Program-made: the position numbers and the translations under genes | The notes under the pieces: model-generated | Seen by the model: only the letters and a program-made list of their open reading frames with translations | What the model was told of the DNA's origin: nothing | Database searches by the model: none | In this document: positions 24,935 to 35,402 of the stretch, piece after piece | Layout of the letters: every line of letters starts with the position of its first letter | How positions within the stretch are numbered: position 1 is the stretch's first letter | Source: Eurosta solidaginis | Taxonomy: Eukaryota; Arthropoda; Insecta; Diptera; Tephritidae | DNA length: 64,000 nt | Assembly (NCBI RefSeq): GCF_040869045.1 | Contig: NC_090323.1 | Coordinates: forward strand, 151,052,426-151,116,425 | Direction: 5' to 3'

Positions 24935-25300
24935 AATATGAGCCAAATCGGACATCATAGGTCACTTTCTATTCATGTATGTATTATGTGTGGACCATAT
25001 CGGACCACAAATACGATTTTTTTGGATATCTCGATCTTTGCGCCACCTAGCGGCGATTTTTGTCATAGGTCGCTTTCTATTCTTGTATGTATTATGTGTT
25101 CCAAATATGAGCCAAATCAGACCACAAATACGATTTTTTTAATATCTCTATCCTGGCGCCACCTAGCGGCGATTTTTTTTCATAGGTCGTTTTCTATTCT
25201 TGTATGTACTATGTGTGCCAAATATGAGCCAAATCGGACCAAAAATACGATTTTTGTGAATATCTCGATCCTTGCGCCACCTAGCGCCGATTTTTTTTCT
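24935..25300. repeat. ~117-bp tandem repeat, about three units
   Basis: GCGCCACCTAGCG recurs near 25040, 25156 and 25274, with CATAGGTCG, TTTCTATTC, TGTATGTA and ATACGATTTTT also in register. A long plus-strand frame runs through it only because the unit length and composition lack stops. Confidence 0.75.
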
Positions 25301-25435
25301 TATTATGGAATTGTCATCGGGCTCTGAACTATATTCCAAGTCTCAAGCATGTAGCTTATCGGGAAGTTATTTAAATTTCAATTACAAAATTCGTGCCAAC
25401 CAGCCAACCACCCAGCCTATCAACTCAAGCTATCC

Positions 25436-27193
25436 GATTCCAGGAACAACGTTTATTCTAGAAACAGATGCGAGCGGATATGCTATAGGAGACGTTTTAT
25501 CACAACTGGTTGATGGACAGGAGAAGGTAGTTGCCTATTACAGCCGATCAATTGCAAAACCAGAAAGGAACTATTGCGTTACACAGAGAAAGCTGTTGGC
25601 GTTGGTAGAGTGCATTAAATATTTTCCCAAGTACCTCTACGGGCAGCGATTCTGCGTCACGACAGATCACGCAGCGTTAAAATGGCTCTTGTAGTTCCGC
25701 CATTGGGAACGACAATTGGCACGGTGGATCGAGCGACTACAAAGCTATGACTTTTCCATTGAGCATCGAAAAGGTAGTACCCATGGAAATGCTGATGCAA
25801 TGTCACGAAGACCATGTAGTTTGGAATGCAAGCACTGTTCAAAGGCCGATGCTAAAGAAGACATGATAGATGTCCGGCTAATGACCATAACATGTACGGA
25901 TGAATGGGACAAGGAACAACCAAGGAAGTGTCAGGTAGAAGATACTGATCTGTCACATGTTATGCAAGGGCTCGAACGAAAGGAAAGACCAAATAGAGAG
26001 GAGATGTCAGCAGAGAGTCCCATTGCGAAGTCATACTGGGCACAGTGGAACAGTTTAGAGTTTATATCCGGTTGCTTGCATCGAGTATGGGAGAGGGAAG
26101 ATGGTAAATGTAAGAGGAACCTGATAGTTGTTCCCAGGAAAAGGATTCCTGACGTTCTCAACGAGCTACATAATGGTCCAAGTGGAGGTAATCTGGGAAT
26201 CACGAAGACGCTCGAGAAGATTAAGCAGAGATTCTATTGGATTGGTTGCCGTCAGTCGGTCACTGAGTGGATTGCGAACTGCGAGGTTTGCAGTAGAGCG
26301 AAAGGGCCCAAAACCCGAAGTCATGGCCAGATGAAGCAATATAACTCAGGTGCGCCATTTGAAAGGATCGCTATGGATGTCGCAGGTCCATTTCCTACTA
26401 GCAACTGCGGAAACAAATATGTACTGTTGGTTATGGATTATTTCAGCAAATGACCAGAGGTATACCCAATCCCAAATCAAGAAGCGGAAACAGTAGCAGA
26501 AGTGTTCAGAAAACAATTGGGTTGCAAGGTATGGTGTAACAATGGAGTTCCATTCTGACCAAGGTAGAAATTTTGAATCAGCTGTGTTCCAAGAAATGTG
26601 TAAAACATTGGGCATTCGAAAAACACGGACAACTGTATTGCATCCTCAGTCCGATGGTATGGTGGAACGCTTCAATAGAACCTTGGATGAACACTTAAGG
26701 AAAGTAGTCGACTAGTACCATAAAGAGTGGGATATACATAGGATTATTCTTGATGGCTTACCGATCGGCAGTGCATGAGTCAACGGGCCAAACTTCCGCA
26801 AAAGTAATTTTTGGCAATGACCGTCGACTGCCAGCTGATTTGGAGTTTGGGACAAATGCCGATACGGAGAGAAATGTCAAGAAATCTACTGGTGTTTTGG
26901 AAGAAGAGCTGAGAGAAATACACGATCTGGTAAGGCAACGAACAAAGATTATAAGTGACAATATGAAAGCCAGATACGATAAAGCAATTAATTCGGAAGG
27001 TTTTTAGTAAGGAGATTTGGTGCTGTTATACAACCCACATCGGAAAAAAGGTTTGTCCCCGAAATTGCAGTGTCACTGGGAAGGCCCATACAAAGTTGTA
27101 AAACGGCTCAACGATGTAGTTTACAGCATACAAACCATTGGTAAGCCACGAACCAAAATGAAAGTGGTTCATCTGGAAAGGCTGGGCGTTTAG
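25436..27193 (+). pseudogene. pol: Gypsy C pol remnant (RNase H-integrase)
   Basis: RNase H begins with LETDASGYAIG and continues to TDHAALKWLL, where a TAG interrupts near 25692. The next frame has IEHRKGSTHGNADAMSRR, the integrase zinc region (NCEVCSRAKG near 26280) and the start of the core (MDVAGPFPTS). A TGA near 26450 and later frame changes break the core; HPQSDGMVERFNRT around 26640 carries the last acidic residue. The tail near 27020-27190 (PHRKKG, HWEGPYKVVKR) matches the Gypsy D C-terminus. No active protein is possible. Confidence 0.8.
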
Positions 27194-27241
27194 ATCAGGA
27201 AATATGTCTGATCGGGACGATCAGACTTAGGTGGAGGGCAG

Positions 27242-27432
27242 TGTGACGAATATTAGCAACACTAAAGCATACTATCATCTCTAAGCCCATTCTAAGAAGT
27301 CACTTGTATCTACATAAACAAATCAATCATTATGTCTACACATTCTCACAAAAGTATGCAATCATCAGCAAAGTAGTTCTCATACACATACACATCATAT
27401 TTCCGAGATACTCACAAAAGTATGCAATCTTC
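27242..27432 (+). repeat. Gypsy C 3' LTR, truncated
   Basis: Starts TGTGACGAATATTAGCAACA directly after the purine tract. TCACAAAAGTATGCAATC occurs twice (near 27350 and 27410). The expected LTR end is absent; Gypsy B LTR sequence begins at 27433. Confidence 0.55.
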
Positions 27433-28119
27433 AAAACGAGCTCCGTGGTCTTATTGAAACGACATACTTATGTTCGAAACAGTATATTATATTAAGTAAT
27501 GCCTTGAATTTAAAGATGTATAAATAAATAAATTGTAATTAAAATGGGAATGCTGGCGTCTACATTCTTTTAGAAGGCACTTAGGCATCCAGGTAAGGGG
27601 CCACCGAAAAATAGGTGCGTCGGTGGCCATGGATTTGAGGGTGGGAATAGCACCGGGCGTCGCAACACCACCCGCGGCGCCCCCTATATATATTCGGCCC
27701 TCTTTGTTTATTCCCTTTTGTTTTCTTTTAATTTTTCAGCAGTTTTTTTTGATTTTTGATTTTAGCGTTAGTAACCGGCCATGTCCGGTTCGGTAATTAT
27801 TTTTGCGTCAGTTTTTTTTTGAATTTTTAAATTTCTGAATGTTAACGGTCTGTCCGTGGCATCGGACGTGAACCGGATGTCGTTTTAATTTGTATTGATA
27901 AGCGTTTTGAGTCGGTCTCTGCGCTTTTGTCGGGTTTTTTTTTTGAATTTGTCAGTTGCTAGTTTGATAGGCATGATAGGAACTTTTTTCTGTTTATGGC
28001 GCAGGAACAGTAAGGTTGGCAAGGACCCGCCCCAGCCGACAATGACTAGCCACTGTGCACCACCACATCATGCCGACCGCCTTCCTTACTGCTTCCACCA
28101 AAGATGCGTTACCATAACA
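27433..28119 (+). repeat. Gypsy B 5' LTR, left-truncated
   Basis: This 687-bp segment matches 60560-61254 closely. It ends ACCATAACA and is followed after two bases by a perfect-looking Lys primer site, which identifies its right edge as an LTR end. The left edge is where homology between the copies stops and Gypsy C sequence starts. The true LTR probably extended further, judging from the start near 44674. Confidence 0.7.
27685..27692 (+). promoter_or_regulatory. TATA-like box in Gypsy B 5' LTR
   Basis: TATATATA sits in a GC-rich neighbourhood (GGCGCCCCC before, CGGCCCTC after) and is conserved at 60811-60818 in the partner LTR. It is the likely core promoter of the element. Confidence 0.5.
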
Positions 28120-28121
28120 GA

Positions 28122-28139
28122 TGGCGCCCAACGTGGCGC
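28122..28139 (+). promoter_or_regulatory. Gypsy B primer-binding site, tRNA-Lys type
   Basis: TGGCGCCCAACGTGG follows the LTR after two bases. It matches the complement of the tRNA-Lys(1,2)-type 3' end along about 15 bases and is the strongest argument that 27433-28119 is a 5' LTR. Confidence 0.8.
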
Positions 28140-28195
28140 CTGAGGCGCTGGTCGCGAGGGTCAGTCGGGTAAGTCGGGTCAAGTTGTGAAGTTGA

Positions 28196-28255
28196 CCATC
28201 CCACCAGTCCGAGTGAGCAGCCACAGGAGCTGCCACCTACGTTGCGGTGGGATGG
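28196..28255 (+). ncRNA. Gypsy B leader hairpin module 0
   Basis: A perfect 10-bp outer stem (CCATCCCACC with GGTGGGATGG) encloses an inner stem (GCAGC/GCTGC) and the conserved strings CCAGTC and CGTTGCGG. Three related modules lie at 32659-32918, beyond the LINE-2 insertion, so all four belong to one leader RNA. Role unknown; packaging, dimerisation or translation control are possibilities. Confidence 0.5.
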
Positions 28256-28614
28256 TTGGACGGATCAGGTTGTCCGGGCTGGTCATCGGGGGCAGTGGCC
28301 GAAGGAGCCACGAGACTTAACGTCGTGTACTCCAGACTTTTGCTTTCACCCGGTGAGGCAGTGCTGCACGCACTTTATTTTTTGGTTGTAAGTGGGATTT
28401 TAGTTTGCCGGATGTTGTCCGTTAGTCGGCTTGGAAATATTTTGTCCGCTAAATTGGGTTTTTTTTGTCTAATTTTTATAGTTTTTTTTAGTTCTCAGCC
28501 GAATTTGTGTCGTCAGGTATGACTGTGTGCGTGAATTGTAAGGACCCCAGCTCATCCCACATTGTTGTTGTTGTTGTTGTAGCAATGCTCGCCCCACCTA
28601 ATAGCCGCGACCGA

Positions 28615-31600
28615 TCACAAATTATCATCAATATCCTCTAACGGGAGTCCAAGGAAACTTGCCGTTTCAACAGGGGTGGACCATAAGGAAAGGGGTGTTA
28701 GAGGCGTTGGTTCCACATTACAATTAAAGAGATGGTTGGTGTCATGTGGGGACACATTGCAAGCGGGGCATACATTTTGTATGTCGCGGTTGATTCTGGA
28801 TAGGCAAGAGTTTAACCTGTTATAGTATCCAGAACGAAGTTGAGCAAGAGTGACACGCGTTTCCGTGGGGAGTATGCGTTCCTCTTCCGCGAGTTCTGGA
28901 TATTTTTCTTCAAGTACTGGATTCACCGGGCAATTCCCGACATAAAGGTCCGACGCCTGTCTATGGAGTTCACCACGGACCTGCTTGCGTTTTTTCGCTT
29001 CATACGGCTGGGTTCTCAGGTGCCGTATTTCCTCAAAATGCTTACGGAGATGACTCCTTAGGCCCCTAGGCGGTGCTGGTTCGTCAATCAGATGTCTCTT
29101 GGGTTGCCCAGGTTTCTGGGTATTCAACAGAAACTGTTTGGTCAGCATCTCATTTCTCTCCCTGATGGGGAGTATTCTCGCCTCATTATGCAGATGATGT
29201 TCTGGGGACATAAGAAGAGAGCCCGTGGCGATTCTGAGAGCAGTATTTTGGCAGGCCTGTAGTTTCTTCCAGTGGGTAGTTTTTAGGCTTGGCGACCATA
29301 TGGGTGGCGCGTAGCACGTAATCGGCTGGCTAATTGCTTTGTATGTGGTCATGAGCGTTCCTTTATCTTTTCCCCAGGTACTGCCAGCAAGGGATTTGAG
29401 GATTTTATTACGGCTCTGAATTCTCAGAACAATTGCGGTTGCGTGCGCACCAAAATGCAGATCCTGATCAAACGTCACACCCAAGATTTTGGGGTGTAGG
29501 ACAGTCGGTAGCGTAGTGCCATCGACGTGGATGTTCAATATGGTCGACATTTGGGGCGTCGCGGAAGATTTAGTAGGTGACAATGCCAGGTTTCGCGAGG
29601 CGAAAAAACTGGAGAGATCAGGGAGATAGCCGTTTATTTTATTGCATAGCTCATCGATCTCTGGGCCTGGGCCTGTGGCCATTATTGTGCAGTCATCGGC
29701 GTAGGAAACGATTGTGACTCCTTCCGGTGGTGAAGGTAGCTTGGATATGTAGAAATTAAACAAAAGTGGGGATAGGACACCACCCTGTGGCACCCCTTGT
29801 TTAATTCTCCTTGGTTTTGATGTTTCGTTTCTGAATTGCACCGATGCCTGCCGACCACCCAGATAATTTGCGGTCCACCTTTTAAGACATGGGGGAAGGG
29901 TAGACCCTTCCAGGTCTTGCAGTAATGAGCCATGGTTGACCGTATCAAAGGCTTTTGATAGGTCTAGCGCTACGAGTACTGTTCTATGGTGGGGGTATTG
30001 ATTCAAACCGCAATTTATCTGGGTGCTAATGACATTTAGCGCGGAGGTAGTACTATAGAGTTTTCTGAAGCCATGCTGATGAGGGGCTAGCTGCAAATGT
30101 GCTTGGAAATAAGGGAGCAAAGTGGCTTCAAGCGTCATTGCCACTGGCGATAGGAGAGATATCGGACGATAAGACTCACCTACGTTAGCTGGTTTCCCAG
30201 GCTTTAGTAGCGGGACCACCTTGGCCATTTTCCATTTCTCGGGTATGGCAAAGGTGGAGAGAGATAGGTTGAAGACATGCGCTAAATATTTGAAACCCTC
30301 TTTCCCTAGGTTTTTAAGCATCGGCATGGCTATGCCGTCTGGGCCCACTGCTTTGGATGGTTTAGCGCGACCAATGGCGTCCTCAACCTCTCTAGCGGTG
30401 ATGGTGATTGGTGACGCGCTGAATTTGTGTTTATGTGCGTGTCTATTGGCTCTCCGTCTATCTTTGTCGACCGTAGGATGCATTATATATTGTCGGCAGA
30501 AAGCGCTCGCGCATTTTTCCGCATCCGACAGCACCTTATCGCCAAAGGCGATGGAAACTTTGTCTTTGTGCTTAGTCGGATTCGATAGGGACTTTACGGT
30601 GGACCAAAGTTTACCTACACCGGTAGAGAGGTTACAACCTCTTAGGTGCTCTTCCCATTTCGCCCGCTTGTGTTCGTCCACAAGCAATCTGATGCGTTGG
30701 TTTATATCCCTTATTTGGGGGTCGCCTGGATCAAGCTGTCTTATAAGGTCGCATTCCCTCGCTAAGCTAGCGGCCTCCGCCGGGAAGTGGGGCCGGATTT
30801 CGGGAATTCTCCCGGCGGGAATGAAATGTGCCGAGGCGGATTCAATGACCTTATGGAAGGCACGCTCTCCTTGGTGGGCATCAGTCGGGATAGGGAGGGC
30901 AGCAAAGCTGCTGTCTGTTGCAGATTTATATTCTTCCCACTTTCCTTTTTTGAAGTTTATGAAAGTGCGTTTTTCGGTGACGATGAAGTCGGCGGTACGC
31001 TCGAACGAAATAAGTATGGGCAGGTGGTCGGATGCCAATGTCACCATCGGCTGCCAGTTGACGCAGTTTACGAGTTCTGCGCTCACGATTGAGATATCTG
31101 GCGAGCTATGACAGCTTCCTACCATACGTGTGGGGGCGTCTCCGTTTATTGTGCAGAACGTCGTTTCTTCTATTTGATCCGCCAACATCTCACCCCTACT
31201 GTCCGCCCGCAAGTTTGAATGCCATAGGTCGTGATGGGCATTGAAATCGCCTAAGATAATGCGATTGTTCCCAGTGAGTAAGGCCTCGATTTTAGGGCGG
31301 TATCCACTGGGGCAACAGGTGACAGGAGGGATGTAGATGTTGATGATTTCTAGATTTGCATCGCCTGACCGGACAGATAGGCCTTGACGTTCTAAGACAT
31401 TGTCCCTGCGGTCGATGCCACGATCAAATATATGATATTGCACAGAGTGGTGTATAATAAACACGAGGCCGCCTCCATTTCCGCTCTCGCGGTCCTTCCT
31501 GTGGACAATATACCCAGAGCAGGTCTGCAATGCAGATCTTGCTGTGAGTTTAGTCTCTTGAATCGCAGCAATGCGGATGTTGTGCCGCTTCATGAAATCG

Positions 31601-32313
31601 ACTATCTCCGTAATCTTCCCAGTTAGTCCATTACAGTTTAACTGCAGAATTCTGAAGTGCATGAGGGGTGACGCCGCCACTCTAGGGGTAAGTGACGGGT
31701 GACTACGCCTAGGTTGTGGAAGGCCAGGACACAATTGCTGTTGTGGCCTTGGGACTGGGCGCCCTTGGGCAAGCTTTGGTGTACCCGGATGATTTGGGTT
31801 TGCGACCTGGCAACATGGTGCGATGAAACCCGTCGAGGGGTTGCCGTCGCGGAGACCAGAACATCTAGGAAAGTGGCACCACCCAAGGCAGGAGCTGCTT
31901 TGAGCGGATGTCGCAAACCTATATATTCTGTGCTGGCAGACTGTGCAAACGGAGGTAGGGACTAAGAGTCTGTTTCCCTGACCTGCACGACTGCTGCCAG
32001 AAAAGAGGGGGGGAGAAGAAGACGGGGGCAGGGGCTGATGCTCAGCATTGCTACCAGCTCTACTACGAAGGTAGTAGTTATGAGTGGTATCAGCTGTTTG
32101 AGTTGTTGGCGCCGTGGGGCGCGAGCAGCAGCGGGTACTTGTTGTGGCTTGCTGAGCAGCGAGGCTGCTGGAAGGTAGTGGAGGGGCGCTTAGGCGTAGA
32201 CTACGGGACGCCTTTGGGCGTGAGCAGCAAGGAGCCACAAAAGATTTATAAAAGTTACGTGGATGTCGGGTTTTGGGATCAAGCCCAGAACAACCATCCC
32301 TTGCACAAGACAC
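28615..32313 (-). CDS. LINE-2 endonuclease-reverse transcriptase polyprotein
   Basis: This 1232-codon frame nicks DNA and copies LINE RNA at the target. Residues 1-40 are the end of a PHD-like zinc finger (VAPCC), residues 40-215 a Ser/Pro-rich linker. The APE-type endonuclease starts near residue 217 (LQLNCNGLTG; QETKL; GDFNAHHDLW; SDHLPI). RT spans about 620-900 with RPISLL, LDLSKAFDTV, QGVPQGGVLSP and the catalytic YADD near residue 870, all intact. A Cys/His motif (CPACNVSPHDTNHLFNC) lies close to the end. No RNase H is visible. The annotated ATG is probably not native: the zinc finger continues upstream in another frame, so a small frameshift lies near 32290. Confidence 0.9.
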   Translation of the reverse strand: MSCARDGCSGLDPKTRHPRNFYKSFVAPCCSRPKASRSLRLSAPPLPSSSLAAQQATTSTRCCSRPTAPTTQTADTTHNYYLRSRAGSNAEHQPLPPSSSPPLFSGSSRAGQGNRLLVPTSVCTVCQHRIYRFATSAQSSSCLGWCHFPRCSGLRDGNPSTGFIAPCCQVANPNHPGTPKLAQGRPVPRPQQQLCPGLPQPRRSHPSLTPRVAASPLMHFRILQLNCNGLTGKITEIVDFMKRHNIRIAAIQETKLTARSALQTCSGYIVHRKDRESGNGGGLVFIIHHSVQYHIFDRGIDRRDNVLERQGLSVRSGDANLEIINIYIPPVTCCPSGYRPKIEALLTGNNRIILGDFNAHHDLWHSNLRADSRGEMLADQIEETTFCTINGDAPTRMVGSCHSSPDISIVSAELVNCVNWQPMVTLASDHLPILISFERTADFIVTEKRTFINFKKGKWEEYKSATDSSFAALPIPTDAHQGERAFHKVIESASAHFIPAGRIPEIRPHFPAEAASLARECDLIRQLDPGDPQIRDINQRIRLLVDEHKRAKWEEHLRGCNLSTGVGKLWSTVKSLSNPTKHKDKVSIAFGDKVLSDAEKCASAFCRQYIMHPTVDKDRRRANRHAHKHKFSASPITITAREVEDAIGRAKPSKAVGPDGIAMPMLKNLGKEGFKYLAHVFNLSLSTFAIPEKWKMAKVVPLLKPGKPANVGESYRPISLLSPVAMTLEATLLPYFQAHLQLAPHQHGFRKLYSTTSALNVISTQINCGLNQYPHHRTVLVALDLSKAFDTVNHGSLLQDLEGSTLPPCLKRWTANYLGGRQASVQFRNETSKPRRIKQGVPQGGVLSPLLFNFYISKLPSPPEGVTIVSYADDCTIMATGPGPEIDELCNKINGYLPDLSSFFASRNLALSPTKSSATPQMSTILNIHVDGTTLPTVLHPKILGVTFDQDLHFGAHATAIVLRIQSRNKILKSLAGSTWGKDKGTLMTTYKAISQPITCYAPPIWSPSLKTTHWKKLQACQNTALRIATGSLLMSPEHHLHNEARILPIRERNEMLTKQFLLNTQKPGQPKRHLIDEPAPPRGLRSHLRKHFEEIRHLRTQPYEAKKRKQVRGELHRQASDLYVGNCPVNPVLEEKYPELAEEERILPTETRVTLAQLRSGYYNRLNSCLSRINRDIQNVCPACNVSPHDTNHLFNCNVEPTPLTPLSLWSTPVETASFLGLPLEDIDDNL

Positions 32314-32566
32314 ACTGAACAGAGTATGACCGTCTTAAAAAGATTCTTTTCTGGCAAATGCAGCAAAACCATTTCTCAGGACCGGGGTCAGGAGACGGAC
32401 CCGGATTGGGTTCGATACCTTCCCGGAGTAAGAGAATATGTAGCAGTCCTGCTGCAAGGAGCTGCTGGGAGGATGACAATTTGTGGGAGGGACGAAACAA
32501 ATTAAATGGGGTCACACTGAAATGACAGTCCTTGGTCGGGAAAAATCCCGAGTCGCTCCGGTACAT
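32279..32566 (-). pseudogene. LINE-2 N-terminal segment: 2A-like motif and PHD half-finger
   Basis: Residues 48-57 read REGIEPNPGP, close to the 2A consensus that makes ribosomes skip between Gly and Pro; the NPGP core is at about 32396-32407. It follows a hydrophobic Leu-rich run, as in many 2A sequences. Cysteine pairs CCIC and CVLC with a following Trp are the first half of a C4HC3 PHD finger whose second half lies in the next frame (28615-32313). The ORFs overlap through what looks like a one-base frameshift. In CR1-type LINEs, 2A and PHD modules at this position are known. Confidence 0.7.
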
Positions 32567-32599
32567 AGAACCGACTGCCTTGGGAAACGCTCATCCCAC

Positions 32600-33308
32600 G
32601 TCTCAGGTGGTAGCACCGAATACCACCTGGATTGTGACGGGTTGAGCTGGGATTCAAAGTCCAACCAGACTGGGGGAGCGGCTCTGAAACCGCTCCACCC
32701 ACTGCGGCGGAGGCAGGAGGGGTGTCCAGTGAGAATGGACGGGAGGCCTCAACACCCCCAACCAGTCCCAGGGGGGAGCCCCTGGAGACTGCCCCTGCGT
32801 TGCGGCTGGGCGTGTTGAGACCAACCCGTTTGTGCCTGGAACCGACCCTAGTGGCCCCAACCAGTCTCGGAGGGGGGCCTTAAGACCCCCTCGCATTGCG
32901 GTTGGGAGCACTAGGGACATGTATGAATGTATCTGTGTGTTTATTTTTTTTATTCTGTAGCCCTACTGCCTTCTAATGATGGGATGTCAGCATTCCCATC
33001 ACCACCTATATTGTATATTTTACTACCTACTTTTTTTTCAGCTCTGAACTTCTTTGTCGATACGATAGTCGAACAAAGGACAATAGTATTTGTTCGCGCG
33101 AATTTTTTTCTCGCACAAAATTTCTTTTTCGCATATATATATATACACATTTTTTTAAAACAAATCATCGTCTAAAATATATGGTGAAGGGGGAATTCTG
33201 ATCTTTTTTTTTACCCCTAACCGCGTTACGTGGCAAAAGTTTTTTTTCCTCTCCAAAACTACCACACAACTAGTTACATTTTTTTTAATTTTTTTTTTTC
33301 ACCGGACT
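32600..33308 (+). ncRNA. Gypsy B leader, second part, with hairpin modules 1-3
   Basis: After the LINE-2 duplication the Gypsy B leader resumes. CCAACCAG occurs at 32661, 32758 and 32857, 97-99 bp apart, each followed by an inner stem (GAGCGG/CCGCTC; CCAGGGG/CCCCTGG; GAGGGGG/CCCCCTC) and a TGCG(TT/GC)GCGG-like string. In modules 2 and 3 an outer stem is also visible, perfect in module 3 (CCCAACC/GGTTGGG). From about 32920 the leader turns AT-rich up to the gag start. Confidence 0.55.
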
Positions 33309-35078
33309 ATGTCGCGCGAGCAGTCGTACGGGCAACCGGGCCGAAATACTCCGTTCGGGAGTGCGGGAATCTTTTGGGGGAGCCAGAACCGGGGCGATAA
33401 TAATAGGGGGGCTTTCTCCAAGGCCAGACGTCCCTTGGTTGTGCACACCCCAGTAGGTGGACCATATGGAGATCCCGCGGGACCGAATATGGGCTCGGAC
33501 CTGAATGACCCTCGCGATAAACTGGACAGACCTGGAAGCACCAGTAATCCGAATGCGCCCCTATTAAACGAGCATGATATCTCGGGGCTAATGACCAATG
33601 TGTCGACCTACGCACCAGATGGAGCTGGTGCTTTACCACCTAATTATGGAATGGGAAATATAAGAGAAGCTGCAAGTGACCGGACGAATACTCCAGGGAT
33701 GCAGAACGAAGCTACTCGTGAAGGCTCGTGGGTGGACGTGCTACACCAACTGTTCCAGGCTTCGCAGGAGGAAATGCGGAGGGAGATGGGGTCAATTAGA
33801 AACAATATGGACCAGTTCAACGCCGTTCTCGAATCTGCGCAGCAATCAGCGAATCAGAACCGGAACGCGAATAGGATGGACCGTAACCCACTTCCAACAG
33901 TAATACCACCAAAGTACCCTGCTCCGAGCAGCATAGTAGTGAAACCGCAGGAGTGGAAAATCTCGTTCGGCGGCACGGGGAGCGTAGCAGATTTGCTTTT
34001 TAAGCTGAACACCTTGTGTGAACGCACACAATGCACGGACGAACAAATAATGGCTAGTTTCCACCTGTTTCTTTCCGGGCGGGCCGAAGAATGGTACTGG
34101 CTGTTCACGAAACAAAACCCAAATGCGACATATGCCTTTTTGTGCTACTCATTGAAAGAGAGTTTGGCACTTTGAAAACTGACAACGAGATCATGATGGA
34201 GATCTCCATGCGTAAGCAGAAAGCAAGCGAGAGCTATGACGTGTTCCACACGGACATAATTTCTTTGAACGCGCGCTTAAGAGAACCCATGTCGGAGCTT
34301 CTACTGATTGAAATAATAAAAAGAAACGTCAACAGTAGCCTTAAGCTGATGCTTTTCAACGCAGATGTAAGGACCCTTCATGATCTACGCGATGAAGCAC
34401 GCAGAGGTGAACAAGTGCTGAAAGAAAGCAAGCTGTTGGGAGCCACTTACCCAGGGCGGCATGTAAACGAAGCACGCGTGACAACCCCGGACATGAGGAT
34501 GGAAGGCGAGGACGGTGAATTGGATCCGCAGATAGAGGCGCTGGAATATCGACGCAACAGGAGACCGTACTATTCGGGAATCCAATGCTGAAATTGCCAG
34601 GCAATGGGCCACTCATACATATACTGCGAGGAACCCATTAGGAATCCTTTTTGTTTCAAATGCGGCCATAGAGGAGTATTAACTAATAAAATGCCCTAGG
34701 GACCATGGCAGGCAGGGAAACCAGTACCCGAGCGAGAAGGCGGGGAACCTCGTTCGGCTTCATAGCCCCCACACCAGCCGGTGCTCGAGATGTCGTCCCG
34801 TGCACCGAACCAGAGGGTGAATCTCTGCATGGAGGTGATGAGCTTCCGAGGTGCAGTAGTACCCTGGCAAATGTAATCGTAACTTTCCCGGACAGTACGG
34901 ACAATTCGAATAGTTCTGAATCCGAAAGTCAAACGTCCTCATCCGCGATGGGCGAACCGACCAGAATTCTGCAACGCCAGCATAGGGATGTCGCTTGCCA
35001 AACGCAATTTCCACCAAACCTAGAAGAAAGGGAACATAGGTATGAACAAATAAGACATACCATTTTTGAACAATACCC
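33309..35078 (+). pseudogene. gag: Gypsy B gag, frameshifted, split from pol by BEL-1
   Basis: The ATG at 33309 opens a 288-codon frame: a Gly/Pro/Asn-rich N-terminus, a coiled region (about residues 140-185) and capsid-like sequence (KPQEWKISFGGTGS onward). A frameshift near 34150 moves capsid coding to 34091-34591. A TGA at 34589 falls inside the first CCHC knuckle, and a second knuckle-like CFKCGHRG follows near 34650. Coding of gag character continues in the 34705-35106 frame until BEL-1 enters at 35079. Overall shape parallels Gypsy A gag. No functional protein is expected. Confidence 0.75.
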
Positions 35079-35402
35079 TGTTATAGCTGATGATCGGAAA
35101 CAATGATTGTTCTCCAGCTAAATTTATTTTGTCTTCCAACTAATCTTAATTACATCGCAATAACTTTATATGTATATATACTCGTTTATTTAGCAAAAAA
35201 GAAATATGCAAAAATGAAAACGTGCTCACCGTAGTGAAGTGATAAATTCAATAACAAAGATTATTCTTATGAACGAACATAACGAGAAAGCAAAATGTCA
35301 AATATAACTCGGTATACAATTTCAGTGTTGGAGAGTGATGCTGAGTTAGAGATTACACTGGGTAACCGGTTGACGATTCCGAGTAGTAGATTGTTCTAAA
35401 CA
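35079..35402 (-). repeat. BEL-1 3' LTR (left copy)
   Basis: 324 bp, TGTTATAGCTG to TTCTAAACA as read on the plus strand. It is almost identical to 40808-41131. Confidence 0.92.

Larger units (their letters stand above)
25430..27432 (+). mobile_element. Gypsy C: 5'-truncated Ty3/Gypsy element
   Basis: RNase H and integrase are present but gag, protease and RT are missing. A purine-rich AGGTGGAGGGCAG precedes the LTR start TGTGACGAATATT, as in Gypsy D (AGGTGGAGGGCAG then TGTCACGG), so they are relatives. The right end is abruptly replaced at 27433 by Gypsy B LTR sequence. Confidence 0.75.
28561..32588 (-). mobile_element. LINE-2: full-length non-LTR element (PHD/2A, EEP-RT type)
   Basis: GCTCATCCCAC flanks it exactly (28550-28560 and 32589-32599), an 11-bp target duplication. 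The 3' end, on the left, is a CAA-repeat tail (TTG units at 28563-28580) rather than poly(A). Length is about 4.03 kb. It carries a short N-terminal frame with 2A-like and zinc motifs and a long endonuclease-RT frame. It interrupts the Gypsy B leader. The clade is CR1/Jockey-like by motif content; I cannot place it more finely. Confidence 0.85.

Noticed and set aside
24764..25327. 187-codon plus-strand frame with repeated protein units
   Set aside because: It translates the ~117-bp tandem repeat and lacks any recognisable domain.
30221..31111. 296-codon plus-strand frame
   Set aside because: It is the antisense of the well-supported LINE-2 endonuclease-RT frame and has no domain of its own.
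32661..32918. Repeat modules as LINE-2 5' UTR promoter repeats
   Set aside because: They lie outside the LINE-2 target duplication and a related module occurs on the other side of LINE-2, so they belong to Gypsy B.
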